From assembly GCA_026826555.1 (NCBI GenBank), contig JAKSZT010054324.1, positions 7,759,973 to 7,823,972 of the forward strand: 64,000 bases of DNA. The letters are read 5' to 3'. A program made the position numbers and the translations under genes. Numbering within the stretch: the stretch's first letter is position 1; every line of letters starts with the position of its first letter. Positions 45,698 to 58,300 of this stretch are shown piece after piece. The notes under the pieces are model-generated. The model ran no database searches. It was not told where the DNA came from and saw only the letters and a program-made list of their open reading frames with translations. The stretch is from Tolypeutes matacus. Its lineage: Eukaryota > Chordata > Mammalia > Cingulata > Chlamyphoridae.

Positions 45698-46133
45698 TTT
45701 TAGTTTCCTATCTGCTAAAACAAATACCAAACAATGGGGGCTTGACAACAGAAATTTTTTTGGCTCATAGTTTCAGAAGCTAGAAGAATTGCTTCTTTCC
45801 AGGGTCTGTATCTTCTGGATGGCTGACAATTTTTGGGGATCCTTGGCTTTTCCGTTACATGGGAATGCATATGGCAGTGTCTTCTACTTTCACTTCCAGG
45901 TTTTGTTGACTTTGGGCTTCTGGCTGCTCCCTGTGGCTTCTCTTTCTGTGTGCAATTTCCTTTACTTCTAAGGACTACAGCAAGTTTGGATTAAGGCCCA
46001 TAGTCACTCAGTATGGTCACACCTTAACTAACAACATCTTCAGAAAAGGTGCTATTTTCAAATGGGTTCATGCCCACAGGACAGGGGTTGGGACGTGAAC
46101 ATGCCTTTTGTGTGGGACATTCAATTCCCAACA
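45698..46133 (-). mobile_element. MLT1-like LTR, diverged
   Basis: 'cttttagtttcctatctgctaaaacaaatacca', then 'gctcatagtttcagaagctagaag', then 'cttctaaggactacagcaagtttggattaagg', then 'ggggttgggacgtgaacatgcc', then 'gggacattcaattcccaaca' follow the reverse-complemented MLT1 order. Confidence 0.75.
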
Positions 46134-47696
46134 AGGGCTAATAAATTATACCAATGGCTTCTTTGCCATCAATTAAGACAGGGATAAAAGTATCAGTTTA
46201 TTAGTGAGAAAACATGGCTTGGATGTTTAAGATGCTCCCATCCCCTCTCCACTGCCTATCTACTTCTTGGGACAGGTCACCCAGGGAAATTGTTAGTCTG
46301 TCCCAAATCATTGCCTCCTGTATTGGGAAGAGAAGCAAGAGACTTCATCCCCATTGCTTATGACCTGTTAGTAGATTATTATTGAAAAAACGAGCAGTGA
46401 CTGTCACCCATGAACTTGTCCACATTCACCATCTGAAGAGGCATGAGAAAGGGATGGGCAAGAGGCCAAGACAATTACTCTAGGGAAGTCCCACCCCACA
46501 GAAACATGAAAAAAGGGGGACTGACAGAGTACTTTTAGAATTAAATAAAATATCTGACTACTAATTCCAAACATTCACTGCTTTATTGAAAAGCTTTTAT
46601 TTGGAAAGTATATCAGTATCTTACCATGAAAATTTTATTGTTCATATTTACAAAACAACTATTGTTCATTCTTCTTAGGAAGAGGCAGAATGCTCCTTGT
46701 CATGCATATATTTGTCTGAGGAAGTGGTGAAAAGAACTGAGCAGAAGCAGGGGAAACTGGAGCTATTTGTAGGGGAGAATCTCAGGCTGGGCAAAAAGGT
46801 TATGATAATGGATATTTTTAAGAACTCTAAGGGCTATCATACAAAGAGGTACTTAATTCATTCTTTGTTACTAGAAATGGCAGAATTAGGGCAACATGAT
46901 AGAAGGTTCAGTGAAGTAGATTTAAATTCACTAAAGGATTTTTTTTTTCAAATTAGGACTGATAAAAATGGAATGGGCACACTCACATAATAGTCATCTT
47001 GCATCATTTGATCAATGTGGGCAGAGACTGGATAAATAAGGAAAGGTAGAGCAGAATATATGGCACAGATGGAGTGCGGACTAGATCAAGACTCCTCTGA
47101 CTTCTGGTGATGTTTGGAGGTTGTTATGGTAACAAGACCTTGTATAAGCACTACTCATGGAATAAAATCATAAAGCAACTGATTTGGTCTTCTGAAGTCC
47201 TTCACATCTGCTTGCTAAGGCTAGTTTTGGCTCTGGCCTTGAATAAAGATTTGGGTAGGCAGCAAGAGTTCTCTGATCACATTTAGGAAACAAAACATTA
47301 ACAACAACTTTAAGTTGCAAAACAAATTCCAATTCTCCAATTACAATTTTCTCTTCCATGTTATAATGCAAACTCTAAATGTGACATAAATTTGAGGCCC
47401 CCTTCCTTTTCTCCAAGTATAGGCCTGTTGCAGATGGGAAGCCTGATGTTGAAGAAAGACATCAGGTCCCTTTCCTTTAGATCAACATTCTACTTTTCCA
47501 ACTCCAGCTCATGGATCAAGATTTCTGACCTCTTGGGTGTGAAATATGGGAAGATGATGGAGTAAAGAGAGCTGGAAAGTACTTGTTTGACTGTACAGCT
47601 GTGGCAATGACATCTAGTTTTGATACCTTTTGAATTAGGCATATCCTTTAAGCACATTCTTTATCTTGTGAAAGTTCTCACTTGCAGTGCTCTTTT
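46134..47696. other. Non-genic interval
   Basis: The largest frame is 97 codons at 46697-46990, of mixed hydrophilic composition, with no known domain. I do not call it a gene. No repeat family is recognised. Confidence 0.5.
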
Positions 47697-48644
47697 ATAC
47701 ATTTATTTTTTATTAGAGAAGTTGTGGGCTTACAAAACAGTCATGAATAATATGCAGAATTCCCATATATTACCCCTCCAGCAAAAGCTTGCATTGCTGT
47801 GGAACGTTTGTTACAGGTTATGAAAGAACATCATCAGACTATTACCACTAATTACGAGCCATAGCTTACATTTTGTATATTTTTCCATACACCCCCTGTT
47901 ATTAACACCATGTATTAGTATTATATATTTGTTATAGTTCATGAGAGAACACTCTCATATTTGTATTGTTAACCACAGTCAATTTTCAACCACAAGGTTC
48001 ATTGTGTTATATAGTCCTATGCCTTGTACAATCCATCCATCCATTCCAACAAAGAGTATAGTCAGTGGCTCTCACTTTCATCATGGAGTTGTGCAGTCAT
48101 TGCGTCAATCTATTTTTGAATGTTTTCCTTAGGTGAAAAGAAAAAATCCCATACCCCTATTATTTACCCTTAGCATTGATTCAGTACCTGCTTTGACATT
48201 GATGTGAGACTATTACATTATTGCCAACTATAAGCCATAAGTTACAATCATTGAATTTTTCCCATGCATCACCATATTCTTACCACCTTATAATAGTGAC
48301 ATGTATTTGTTCTAGTTCATAGCTTAATGATCTTGTTTTTGTGCTGTTAACTATAATCCTCATCCACCAGAATCCACCAGATTCAGTATGTTATTCAGCC
48401 CCTAGATTATTCTCTTTCATTCAGTTGACATTTACGTCCCTAACTACCACTCTCAGCCACAATTCCATTTATAAACCAGCCGAGTTAGTTATACTGTTAT
48501 ATGCTACCATCACCTCTATCAATTTTCACACTTTTACAGTCAAGCTAATTAAACATTCTACATACATTAAGCATCAGAACACCTTCTTAACTCTCCGATC
48601 TCCTAACAACCTACCCTCTAGGTTTTAATTCCATGTGTATATTC

Positions 48645-48891
48645 GCTTTTGTTTGTTTTTCATTTTTTAAAAAAGATGCTTAGATTACATAAATGTTACA
48701 TAAAAAATATAGGGGATTCCCATATGCCCCACTCCCAACTCCTCTCACAGTTTCCCATATTAACAATATCCTTCATTAATATGGTACATTGGTTACAACT
48801 GGTGAACACATTTTGGAGCATTGCCACTAAGCATGGATTATAGTTTACATTGTAGTTTACACTCTTTCCTGCACAATTTTGTAAGTTATGA
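48645..48891 (-). mobile_element. Family X retroelement, copy 3 (247 bp, 5'-truncated)
   Basis: Aligns with the 3' end of copy 1: 'gcttagattacataaatgttacataaaaaatatagg' and 'gcatggattatagtttacattgtag'. Direct repeats GTATATTC lie at 48637-48644 and 48892-48899. Its host, L1 D, reads across the site when the insert is removed, as L1 B does near 11925. The T-rich left end is its A tail. Confidence 0.85.
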
Positions 48892-51825
48892 GTATATTCT
48901 TTTTATGTAGTTCACATTAGTGAGACCATACAAAATTTGTCCATTTATATCTGGCTTATTTCACTTAGCATAATGCCCTCAAAGTTTATCCATGTTGTCA
49001 TATGTATCCCAATATCATTTCTTCTTATAGAAGCATATATTCCATCATATATATATACCACATTTTGTTTATCCATTCATTGGTTGATAGGCACTTAGAT
49101 TGTTTCCATCTTTTGGCAATTGTGAATAATGCCACTGTGAACCTCAGTGTACAAATGTCTGTTTGTATCCCTGTTTTCAGTTATTCTGGATCTATTCCTA
49201 CTAGAGGGATTGCCGGATCATACAACAGTTCTGTTTAGTCTCCAAAGGAACTGCCAAACTATCTTCCATAATGGCTGTACTATTCTACATTCCTACCAAT
49301 AGTGAAGGAGTGTTTCTGTTTCTCGATGTCCTCTCCAACACTTGTAGTTTTTCTGTTTTTTTTTTTTTTTTTTTTGTATTTTTTTAAATAATGGCATTCT
49401 GTGAGGAGTGAAACTATATCTCATTGTAGTTGTGATATGCATTTCCCCCAGTGATACTGAAAATTTTTTTCATATGCTTTTTGGCCATTCGTATGTCCTC
49501 TTTGGAAAAATGTCCGTTTAGGTTTTGGCCCATTATTAAATTGGACTGCTTGCCCTTTTATTCTCGAGTTGTATGATCTTTTTATATATCAGAGAAATCA
49601 AAACCTTATTGTTATGTAGTTTCCAAATAATTTCTCCCATTGAATAGGCTGCCATTTCACCTTCTTGATAAAGTCTTTGAAGCACAAAGGGGTTTAAGGT
49701 CAAGGAGGTCCCATTTTAACATTTTTTCTTGCATTGCTCATACTTTTGCTGTAAGGTTTAAGAAACCACCACCTGCCACCAGGTCTTGAAGATGTTTCCC
49801 TACATAGTCTTCTAGAAGTTTTATGGTTCTAGCTTTTATATTTTGGTCTTTGATCCATTATGTGTTAGTTTTTGGATAATGTGTGATATAGGTGTCCTCT
49901 TCTCTTCCTTTAGATATGGTTATCCCATTCTCTTAGCACCATTTGTTGAATGGATTGTTCTACCCAGCTGGGTGGGCTTGACTGCCTTGTCAAAAATCAC
50001 TTGACCTTAAATGTGAGGGTCTGTTTCTGATCAATCAGTTTGGTTCCATTGGTCTATATGTCTTTCTTTATGTCTGTACCATGCTGTATTTATCACTGTA
50101 GCTAGGCAATATGATTTAACATCAGGAAGTGAGAGTCCTCCATCTCCAGTCTTCCTTTAAAAGATTTTCTGGCTATGTAGGGGCCCCTTACCCTTCCAAA
50201 TAAATTTGACAATTGGCTTTTCCATTTCTTTTAAAAAGGTTATAATTTTATTGGTAATGCATTAAATCTGTAAATCAATTTGGGTAGAATTGACATTTAA
50301 TGATATTTAGTTTTCCAATCCATGAACATAGAATGTCCTTCCATTTATTTAGTTCATTTTTAAATTTCTTTTAGCAATGCATTGTAGTTTTCTGAATACA
50401 TGTCCTTTACATCCTTCGTTAAGTTTATTCCTAAATATTTGATTCTTTTAGTCACTATTGTAAATGGAAGTTTTTTCCTCATTTCCTCCTCAAGTTTCTC
50501 ATTGCTAGTGTATAGAAACACTACTGATTTTTGAATATTAATCTTGTATCCTGCCACTCTGCTGAACTTGTTTATTTCCTCTAGTAGCTTTGTTTTAGAA
50601 CCAACAAATGTGTTTGCATACCTGGGATAAAACCCACTTGATCATGATGAAAAATTCTTTTAATGTGTTGTTGGATTCAATTAGCAAGTATTTTGTTGAG
50701 GATTTTTGCGTCTCTATTCATTAGGGATGTGGTCTATAATTTCTTTTTCATATATCTTTATCTGCCTTTGGTATTATGGTGATATTGGCTTCATAGATTA
50801 AGTCTGGTGGCATTCCTTACTGTTGCATTTTTTTGGAAGATTATGACTAAGACTGGTATTAAATCTTCTTTGAATGCTTGGTAAAATTCACTTGTGAAAC
50901 CATCTGGTCCAGGGCTTTTCATTTTGAGGAGGTGTTTGATGACTCTTTCAATCTCTTTACTTGTGATTGGTTTGTTGAGATCTTCAGTACCTTCTATGGT
51001 CATTGTAGGTTGTTTGTATGTTCCTAGGAATTTGTCCATTTCATTTACATTTTCTAGTTTGTTGGCATACAATTGTTCATAATATCCTCTTATGACCTCT
51101 TTTATTTCTATGGGGTCAGAATTAATGTCCCAGTTTTCATTTCTGATTTTATTTATTTGTATCTTGTCTCTATTTTTCTTTGTCAGTCTAGCTAAGAGTT
51201 TGCCTATTTCACTGATCTTCCTGAAGAACCAACTTTTGGTTTATTTAGCTCTCTATATTGTTTTGTTGTTGTTGTTGTTCTCAATTTCATTTATTTCTCC
51301 TCTGGTCTTTGTTATTTCATTCCTTCTGCTTGCTCTGGGAATAGTTTGCTGTTCTTTTTCTAGTTCTTCAAGTGTTCAGTTAGGTCTTCAATTTTAGCTC
51401 CTTCTTCTTTTTTAATGTAAATATTGAGGGCTATAAATTTTCCTCTCAGCACAGCCTTCACTGCATACCATTGAATCTGTTATGTTTTGTTCTCATTTTC
51501 ATTCATCTCAAGATATTTACTGATTTCTTGTGAAATTTCTTCTTTGACTCACTCATTGTTTAAGTGTAAATTAATTAAACTCTATATATTTGTGAATTTT
51601 CCTTTTTCTGCCTGTTGTTGATTTCCAGCTTCATTCCATTGTGAATTCTAAAAAGAAAGTGCTTTTTAGAATTAAGATCTTTATAAATTTATTGAGATCT
51701 GTTCTGTTACTCAACATATGGTCTATCCTGGAGAAAGATCCATGACTGCTTCAGAAGAATGTATATCCTTCTGTTTTGGGATGCAATGTTATATATATGT
51801 CTCTTTGGTTTTATTTATAACATAC

Positions 51826-52046
51826 TGTGATGCTTATGCTAATGTGTCAGCTTGATCAGCTAATTGAGCCCAGTTGGTCATTGTAACATAAGGGCATTTC
51901 GTGGACTTTAATCATCTGTAAGTTGATTGCATATATGTCATATGTATGATGAGTGACATCTTATGCAATCAGATGAAGGCCTTAAAAGAAGAAGTGATTT
52001 CAGCATTCAGGGAGAATTTCCATCTCTACTTTATACAGCTGGTTTT
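51826..52046 (+). mobile_element. Truncated ERVL (MLT2-like) LTR inside L1 D
   Basis: Starts TGTGATGCTTATGCTAATGT and follows the LTR at 53058 for about 220 bp with only about five differences and a short indel, then breaks off at CAGCTGGTTTT. L1 D ORF2 sequence resumes on both sides. The 3' 175 bp of the LTR are missing. No clean TSD, though GGTTTTATT occurs on both sides (about 51807 and 52041). Confidence 0.85.
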
Positions 52047-53057
52047 ATTCATGCTCTGTTTCCTTATCAAACCTCTACCCAGATGTTCTATCCAATGATG
52101 AAAGTGGTAAATTGAAATTTCCAACTATAATTGTAGAAACATATATTTCTCCTGTCATTTTCGCTAATGTTTGCCTCTTACAATTTGGGGCACTCTGATA
52201 GGTGCATATATATTTATGATTGTTATCTCTTCCTGGGAGATTTCCCTTTTTATTAATGTATAATGTCCTTCTTTGTCTCTAATAATAACTTTTCATTTAA
52301 AAATCTATGTTATACAATATAAGTACAGCTACTGCTGCTTTTTCTGTTGTTGCAACTGCAGTTGCCCAGAGAGGCTGCTGAAGCACTGCACCTCCTCCTG
52401 CCCCATCAAGGGTGGGGATTAAGTCAGTGTGCAGCAATCTAATCCATGTGGACCAAAAGTGACTGCAGTTGCCTGGAGAGGCTGGTGCAGATCCCCCCAG
52501 CTAGCTTCCTCTCTGTTGGGATGGTGTCCAAGGCCAGGCTAGGGCAGTAATCTGACCGGTAGTTGGTACCTACCACCACTGTGATTTTCAATCAGTCCCA
52601 CTTCCCCTCATGCTGGGGGCAGAGTTAAAATGGAGACTACTGGCCTCTTGCCAATGTAGAAAGGTTCAAACCTTAGCTGTACTTAGGATTTGACTTTAGC
52701 CAGCCAAATTTACTAGTCAATAGCCAAAATCAGTGCCCAACCATCTCTTCCTCCCCTGATTTTGGGAAATGGTGCTTCCAACTCCGGTCAGGGAATATCT
52801 CTGGAGGTGTCCTACTCTACCAGTGGGGGATAGGCATCAACTTCTAAGCATGGAGTACTATACTCATGAATCTTCATATTCTCCTTCTGTTCCTCCAAAG
52901 ATGTTGCAGGATGCTCTTCTAGTCCCCTAATCCCCACACAGAGGTGATTTAGGTAGCTTCTGGCTGATTACTAACTGCACTGTAGAATGCACTGACTCTT
53001 GCAACTCCTTATTCTGCTGTCCCATACACAAAAGTCTCAAGCACATTTTTCACATGC

Positions 53058-53451
53058 TGTGATGCTTATGCTAATGTGTCAGCTTGACCAGCTAATTGAG
53101 CCCAGTTGGTCATTGTAACATAAGGGCATTTCGTGGACTTTAATCATCTGTAAGTTGATTGCATATATGTCATATGTATGATGAGTGACATCTTATGCAA
53201 TCAGATGAAGGCCTTAAAAGGAGAAGTGGTTTCAGTATTCAGGGAGAATTTCCATCTCTACTTTATAAAACAGCTGGTTTTTCCTGGGGAACTCATCAAA
53301 GACCTTTATTGGAGTTCCCGGCTTACAGCCTGACCTATAGAATTTGGACTTGTGTATCCCCATGGTCATGTGAGACAATTTTATAAAATCTCATACTATT
53401 TACAGATATTTCCTGTCATTTCTGTCTCTCTAGAGAACTCTGACTAATACA
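53058..53451 (+). mobile_element. ERVL-type (MLT2-like) LTR, 5' LTR of the remnant
   Basis: The 394-bp unit runs from TGTGATGCTTATG to CTCTGACTAATACA. The TGTG start, the CATGTGAGACAATTTTATAA segment and the CTCTAGAGAACTCTGACTAA end follow MLT2-type LTRs. It lies 30 bp past the 5' end of L1 D. It is followed at once by TTTTGTTACTGGGAGTGG, the expected place of a primer binding site. Confidence 0.85.
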
Positions 53452-55285
53452 TTTTGTTACTGGGAGTGGTTATTGAGAAACAGAATCTTAAAAATGGGAT
53501 TTCTGAATTGGTTCTGAATTTTTTGCAATTGGCTTTCTACTCTGATTAGATTCATGGGCACTGATGACTCTGTTTCCAAAAATCAAAAGGCCACTGACAG
53601 TCCATGGCATGAGTTGGCAATAGAGATATGAAAAATATCACCTTTGGATATGACTAACTCCATGCTTGTAAGAGACAAAGCTCTGGGTGAGAATGTTGTT
53701 GACATATTAACAGACTTTTGTGGAGTTAAAAGGTATGATGATAAAGTTGCCTGGCTGTTCCTAATATGCTGGATGCAGTTACAATAGAAAGAGATAAACT
53801 GAATACTTCAAATTTACAATTTATGCATTGCATGAATGATGCAAAGGTTTCTATGTGTGCCCTGAAAGAAAATCTTGTTTTGTGCAGACACAGATTTGAA
53901 GTCTCTGAAAACTAGACCCAGAGTCTCATTGTGCAAGTAGCAGAGTTACAATGGAAACTAAAATCTCAACCTTGCAGGGTGTCTACTGTTAAAGTGAGGG
54001 CATTGACTGAAAGGGGTGGAATCCTGAGGATTGGGATGGAGACATATGGATTGATGATGATGGCAGTGAGGACATTGAAACCCTAAATTCTGCTGACTCT
54101 TTGCTTGATAAACCTGTAATGGTCTGCTTTAAGGAGATAGCCATCTGACCACCTCCCCACCTTGAGTAGACACCAACCCAACCTCAAGCCTGCTCTGAGG
54201 GCACAGACACCCAACCTCTAGTCTGCCCCAGTGAGTCTGTAATCCAACCCCCATCTGAAGAGATTAATCCTGTCTTACCAGATGAAACTGCAACGGAATA
54301 CCCTGAGGTAACTGGCTTGTAAGACACTTCTAATGCTTCTCCTTACCCACCTCTACCACCCCTTTTCTCTTCCAGACCTACAACTAGACAAAAATCACCT
54401 GGTTTTCATTTTGCTTGGAAGGAGAAATGGCTGGAGGTGCGTTTGTACACTGATTCAGGGACTTGGAAGGAACACGTTTGGAAAATTGGTGACAAAGAGA
54501 TCTTGGGAAGAGGAATGTGGATAGACCTTTCTGAGTGGACAAAACAAAACAAAACAAAAACCCATGAAAATATTTGTGTCCCACAAGAATGTCACCAAAG
54601 GAAGATTTTAATAACCAAGTGGATATGATGACCCATTCAGTAGCTAGCAGTCAGTCTCTTTCCCCAGCTACTCCTGTCATTGCCCAATGGGTCCATGGGT
54701 AGAGATGGAGGTTATGCATGGGCTCAGCAGCATGGATTTCCCCTCCCCAAGACTGAAATGGCTGCAGCCACTGCTGAGTGCCCAATCTTCCAGTAGCAGA
54801 GACCCACACTCAGCCACTAATCTGGCACCATTGCCTGAGATGATCAGCCTACTACCTGGTGGCAGGTTAATTACGTTGGACCAATCCATTATGGAAGGGG
54901 AACCAACTTGTTCTAACTGGAATAGACACATACTCCAGATATGGGTTTGCCTTTCCTGCACGCAATGTTTCTTCCATAACTACTATCCATGGACTTACTG
55001 ATGTCTTATCCACTGCATTCCACACAGCATTGCTTCTGATCAAGGAACCCACTTCACAGCAAAGGATATGCAGGAATGGGCACATGCTCATGGGATTCAC
55101 TGGTCTTACCATGTTCCCCATCATCCTGAAGAAGCTGGGTTGATAGATAGTGGAATGGCCTTTTGAAGACTCAATTATGGTGCCAACTAGGGGGCAAAAC
55201 CTTGCAGGGCTGGGAGAAAGTTCTCCAGTAATCTGTGTATGCTCTAAATCAGTGTCCAATCTATGTTGCTGTTTCTCCCATAACC
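53452..55285 (+). pseudogene. ERVL-like internal region, heavily deleted
   Basis: An ancient endogenous retrovirus relic. 53452-54350 looks like gag-type sequence without an intact frame. 54440-54560 shows an RNase H-like segment (YTDSGTWKEH, GKWxDLSEW-type). 54640-55240 shows integrase, with DQGTHFTAK near 55040 and HHPEEAGLID near 55125, where the expected glutamate is not evident and a stop follows. No reverse-transcriptase motif is seen between gag-like and RNase H-like parts, so that block appears deleted. Multiple stops in every frame. It cannot produce virus proteins. Confidence 0.8.
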
Positions 55286-55287
55286 AG

Positions 55288-55343
55288 GATGTGCACACCA
55301 ATGTTCATTGTGGCATTATTCACAATTGCCAAAAGATGGAAAC
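55288..55343 (+). mobile_element. Short sense L1 ORF2 fragment at the ERVL break
   Basis: The plus strand encodes MFIVALFTIAKRWKQ, matching the [15 protein letters not shown] segment of L1 C ORF2 at about 14980-14940. Only about 56 bp. It sits between the end of ERVL integrase and the inverted LTR. Confidence 0.75.
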
Positions 55344-55364
55344 AGAAACAAAAGGAGATTTCTG

Positions 55365-55702
55365 TAAATAGTATGATATGTTATAAAGTTTTCTCAAGTG
55401 ACCGTGAGGATGCATAAGTCCAAATTCTGTAGGGCAGGCTGCAAGTCAGGCATGCAGATGAAGGTCCTTGATGAGTTCCCCAGGAAACGCTGGCTGTCTG
55501 AAATAGAAATGGGAATTCTCTCTCTGAATGCTGAAATCACTTTTATTCAGTTGATTGTAGATGTAGCCAGCCATCTATGTAATCAACTCACTGATGATTA
55601 AATTCATGAAATGCCCTTGTGTTATAATTATCCCAGTGTTTGCTTGAGCAAACAAATGGCACCATTACTTGGCTGAGTTGACACATTAGCCTGACCATCA
55701 CA
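55365..55702 (-). mobile_element. ERVL-type LTR in inverted orientation
   Basis: The reverse complement of 55702-55365 starts TGTGATGGTCAGGCTAATGT and follows the LTR at 53058 through 'aagggcattt', 'gatttcagcattcag', 'ggggaactcatcaa' and 'cacggtcacttgag'. It lacks the last 70 bp or so. It is clearly more diverged than the 51826 copy. Two LTRs of a provirus should be in the same orientation, so this is a separate insertion or a rearrangement. Confidence 0.85.
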
Positions 55703-57004
55703 GAGGCCATGGGAAAAAACCCATCCTCTTCTAGGTTGCAGCCCATTTGTGACCATCCGAGGCTGAGCATACAGAACATTTGCATTGCTACACTGTCTTG
55801 TTTCTAGTTGCCAGGTAACCAGGTGTTATGTGATTATCAGCATTGTTGTCTGCAGACCTAAGTCATCTGCCAGTAGTTGACAAAATGGTCTTCTTTATAC
55901 ATGTTATTGAAATTGTCTATCTCAACATTTCTTCTGAATGTATGACATGCAAATATATGTGTATACAATGTACCGGAGCAAACAGCATCAAAAAATCCTA
56001 CCCAGCTACATAGACATATTCCATTCTAAGGAAGATGAAGCAAGAGAATAACATTATTTTCATTTTTATGAAACCAAGTGTAGGGTCAGTGAACTAATAG
56101 ATGAAATTTGAATTATTCATCAGTCTGTATGTCATGCAGATCTTTGAAGTCAATGCTGATGGAGTAGTAGAAATGCTTCAACTACCACCAAACCAACATA
56201 ATGATCTCCTTCCTTCTCTCTCATTTTTAACCATTTACTTTTATTTGGGAGGAATCTAGATACATTTTCATACTTTGCACCTAACATTCATAGCACACAT
56301 TAATCAATAATGGACTTGAAGTGTGGAGGATACTTATGAAGGTGTGTTTTACTCAGAATACAGTCTCACAGAAGTAACCTCATATTCCTACGCACATTAG
56401 TTAACTTTAGCAGATACTAAAGAATTTTCTTATATTAACAAAGAATAGTTGTGACTCCTCTAAAATATATTAGACAAGGATGAGAGGATTTTGTAAACAC
56501 GAAATGGATGCATTTATTGCTTTCCTTTTCTTGTTTTTAATACCAATCTACATGGAAAGAATAGAATTCACTTGTAATTTTCTTCCATTTCCCCTGATTT
56601 TTGGCCCCTACCTTTACATTCATAGAGGTATTTTGCTTTATGTTTTTCTTTGGACATTTTTATAATCTCTGACAATAAATGTTAGTTAATTGTTAAGCAA
56701 TTCTCTCTCTCCATGTTACCTTAAAGCATGCTAAGTTAAAAAGAATATTCATGGTGTTGGAAAAATTTATTCGTGAGCTGCTGAAATATTTTCCCTGTTA
56801 ATTGTGTGAGTGTTTGTGTGTGTATGTGTGTGTGTGTGTGGAAGCTGACTTTCAGGGATAGCTGTAAAAGAAAGACTTCAGAGTTCCTGAATTACTTAGA
56901 ATATAAGAGAAGAATTTCATTTATAGTCAAGCACTTACTGGCTGGTTGTATGTTGTAGCCTTAGACTCATATAATAATAATACCTGGTAACAAAATGATA
57001 ACCA
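55703..57004. other. Non-genic interval
   Basis: Contains a short (TG)n at about 56815-56840. No gene recognised. Confidence 0.5.
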
Positions 57005-57260
57005 AAAATTACTGAGTATATCTAATATGCCAGATACTGTATTAAGAATTTTATCTCTACATTTATTTTTCTGCACTTAATTTTCATTACAATCCATCAG
57101 ATAAATTCCGTGATTATAATACCTCTTTTACATATGAGGAGTCTGAGGCACAGAGATATTAAGTAACTTGTCCAAGGTTACAGAGCTTTGGAGGAGCCAT
57201 ATTTCATCCCAGTCAATCTCGTTGCAGAGCTTTTACTAAACACTGCTACCTCTTATTGCC
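57005..57260 (-). repeat. MIR SINE, nearly complete
   Basis: 'actgagtatatctaatatgccagatactg', then 'ttttacatatgaggagtctgaggcacagagat', then CTTGTCCAAGGTTACAGAGC follow reverse-complemented MIR. Confidence 0.9.
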
Positions 57261-57849
57261 TGGGTCAGGCAGTACCCTATGAATCATGGAATGGTTTAGG
57301 GCCATTTTCTTTCTAATTAAATAATGTTAATGTCTGTTTTGGGTTTTCTTCAATACCTAAATTGGAATGCTTTCCATTATTCTGTATTCTCCATGTCTGA
57401 GGATGAGCAATATGCACAAGCATCATCTGACAAATGTAATTTTTGTGTAATCTTTAAAGAACCAAGATTTATATTAATTGGGGGTGGAACCCAAGGAATT
57501 ATGTTTTTTTAAAAACTCCCCTGGAGTATCTGATGTGCTTATTCTTCAGATAAGCCTCTGGGAACAACAATTTTACAGTAAATAGATGAAAGAATATGCC
57601 CATATCTACACAATAACACATAAGGTTTTGGCAAGGAGCCAAATAGTACAAGAGGATGTGGGTAGTAGTGAATTCAACTGGAGCTACCCTAAAATGTTGC
57701 ATCCCACTGTTGGTTCCAAATCAGTTTGTCTTGTCCATGGAGGGTAGAAGCATTAATTGCCAATTTTCTGGTAGCCCAGCCCAGCCACCAGGATGGTGTT
57801 CTGTTCATGATGGACACTCAATAACTACTACTGTTAATAATTAAACACA
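57261..57849. other. Non-genic interval
   Basis: Nothing recognised. Confidence 0.5.
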
Positions 57850-58050
57850 AATTTAGCACTCATCAGGTGTATGTCAGATGGTGATCTAAGTGATGTATTT
57901 GCATTAACATTCTTAATTCTCTCATCCTTCCTATGAGATAAATTCCTTTCCATACTCATTTTTCTTTAGGAAACTGAAAACAGAGATGGTAAAGCAAGTA
58001 ATAAATGGCAGAACTGGAATAAGATTAGCTACCTAGGAGCTTAAGCAAAA
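57850..58050 (-). repeat. MIR SINE relic
   Basis: 'tttagcactcatcaggtgtatg', then 'cctatgagataaattcc', then 'aggaaactgaaaacagag', then 'aaatggcagaactggaataag' follow reverse-complemented MIR. Confidence 0.8.
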
Positions 58051-58164
58051 GCTTGAAATAAATCACTGTGGTTGTCTCTCCTTTGCCAATCCAAAGATGA
58101 AGATAGGGATTTGACACTATTACAGTTTTCAGACATGGTGTCCATCTAGGTTTAAAGACTTTGT

Positions 58165-58300
58165 CTTTCTGATATGCCTCATTCTCTTTCTCTGCCTTTG
58201 TCTTCCTCTGTGTGTCTGTCTGTCTTGCTCTCTTTCTCCTTCCCCTTTCCCCCCATCTCCCTCTTTCTTTCTTTCATCACTGTCTTCTTTCTTCCTTTCT
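58165..58300. repeat. Polypyrimidine (CT-rich) tract
   Basis: About 135 bp almost entirely of C and T on the plus strand, with CTTT and TCTG sub-repeats. Confidence 0.9.

Larger units (their letters stand above)
47697..53027 (-). mobile_element. L1 D, full-span but internally deleted
   Basis: Minus strand: 5' UTR 53027-52346, ORF2 remnants 52345-48900, 3' UTR about 48636-47697. The 5' UTR resembles that of L1 B, and repeats ACTGCAGTTGCC at 52355 and 52462 (107-bp offset). At about 52345 the 5' UTR joins directly to endonuclease sequence, so all of ORF1 and the ORF2 start are missing. Near 50590 another jump removes about 0.4 kb holding the reverse-transcriptase core. It contains a T-run at about 49358-49377, a family X copy and a truncated ERVL LTR. 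It is not functional. Confidence 0.85.

Noticed and set aside
46697..46990. 97-codon plus-strand frame as a small gene
   Set aside because: No domain, no exon or splice context and no second copy. This length is expected by chance in 64 kb.
48645..48891. Part of the L1 D 3' UTR
   Set aside because: It is flanked by GTATATTC direct repeats, and L1 D reads continuously without it. It also matches the family X 3' end, so it is a separate insertion and not evidence that family X is an L1 3' UTR.
55235..55417. 60-codon frame as a functional retroviral or host peptide
   Set aside because: It joins ERVL-derived sequence to a short L1 ORF2 scrap and then reads into an inverted LTR, so it is a chance fusion of unrelated relics.
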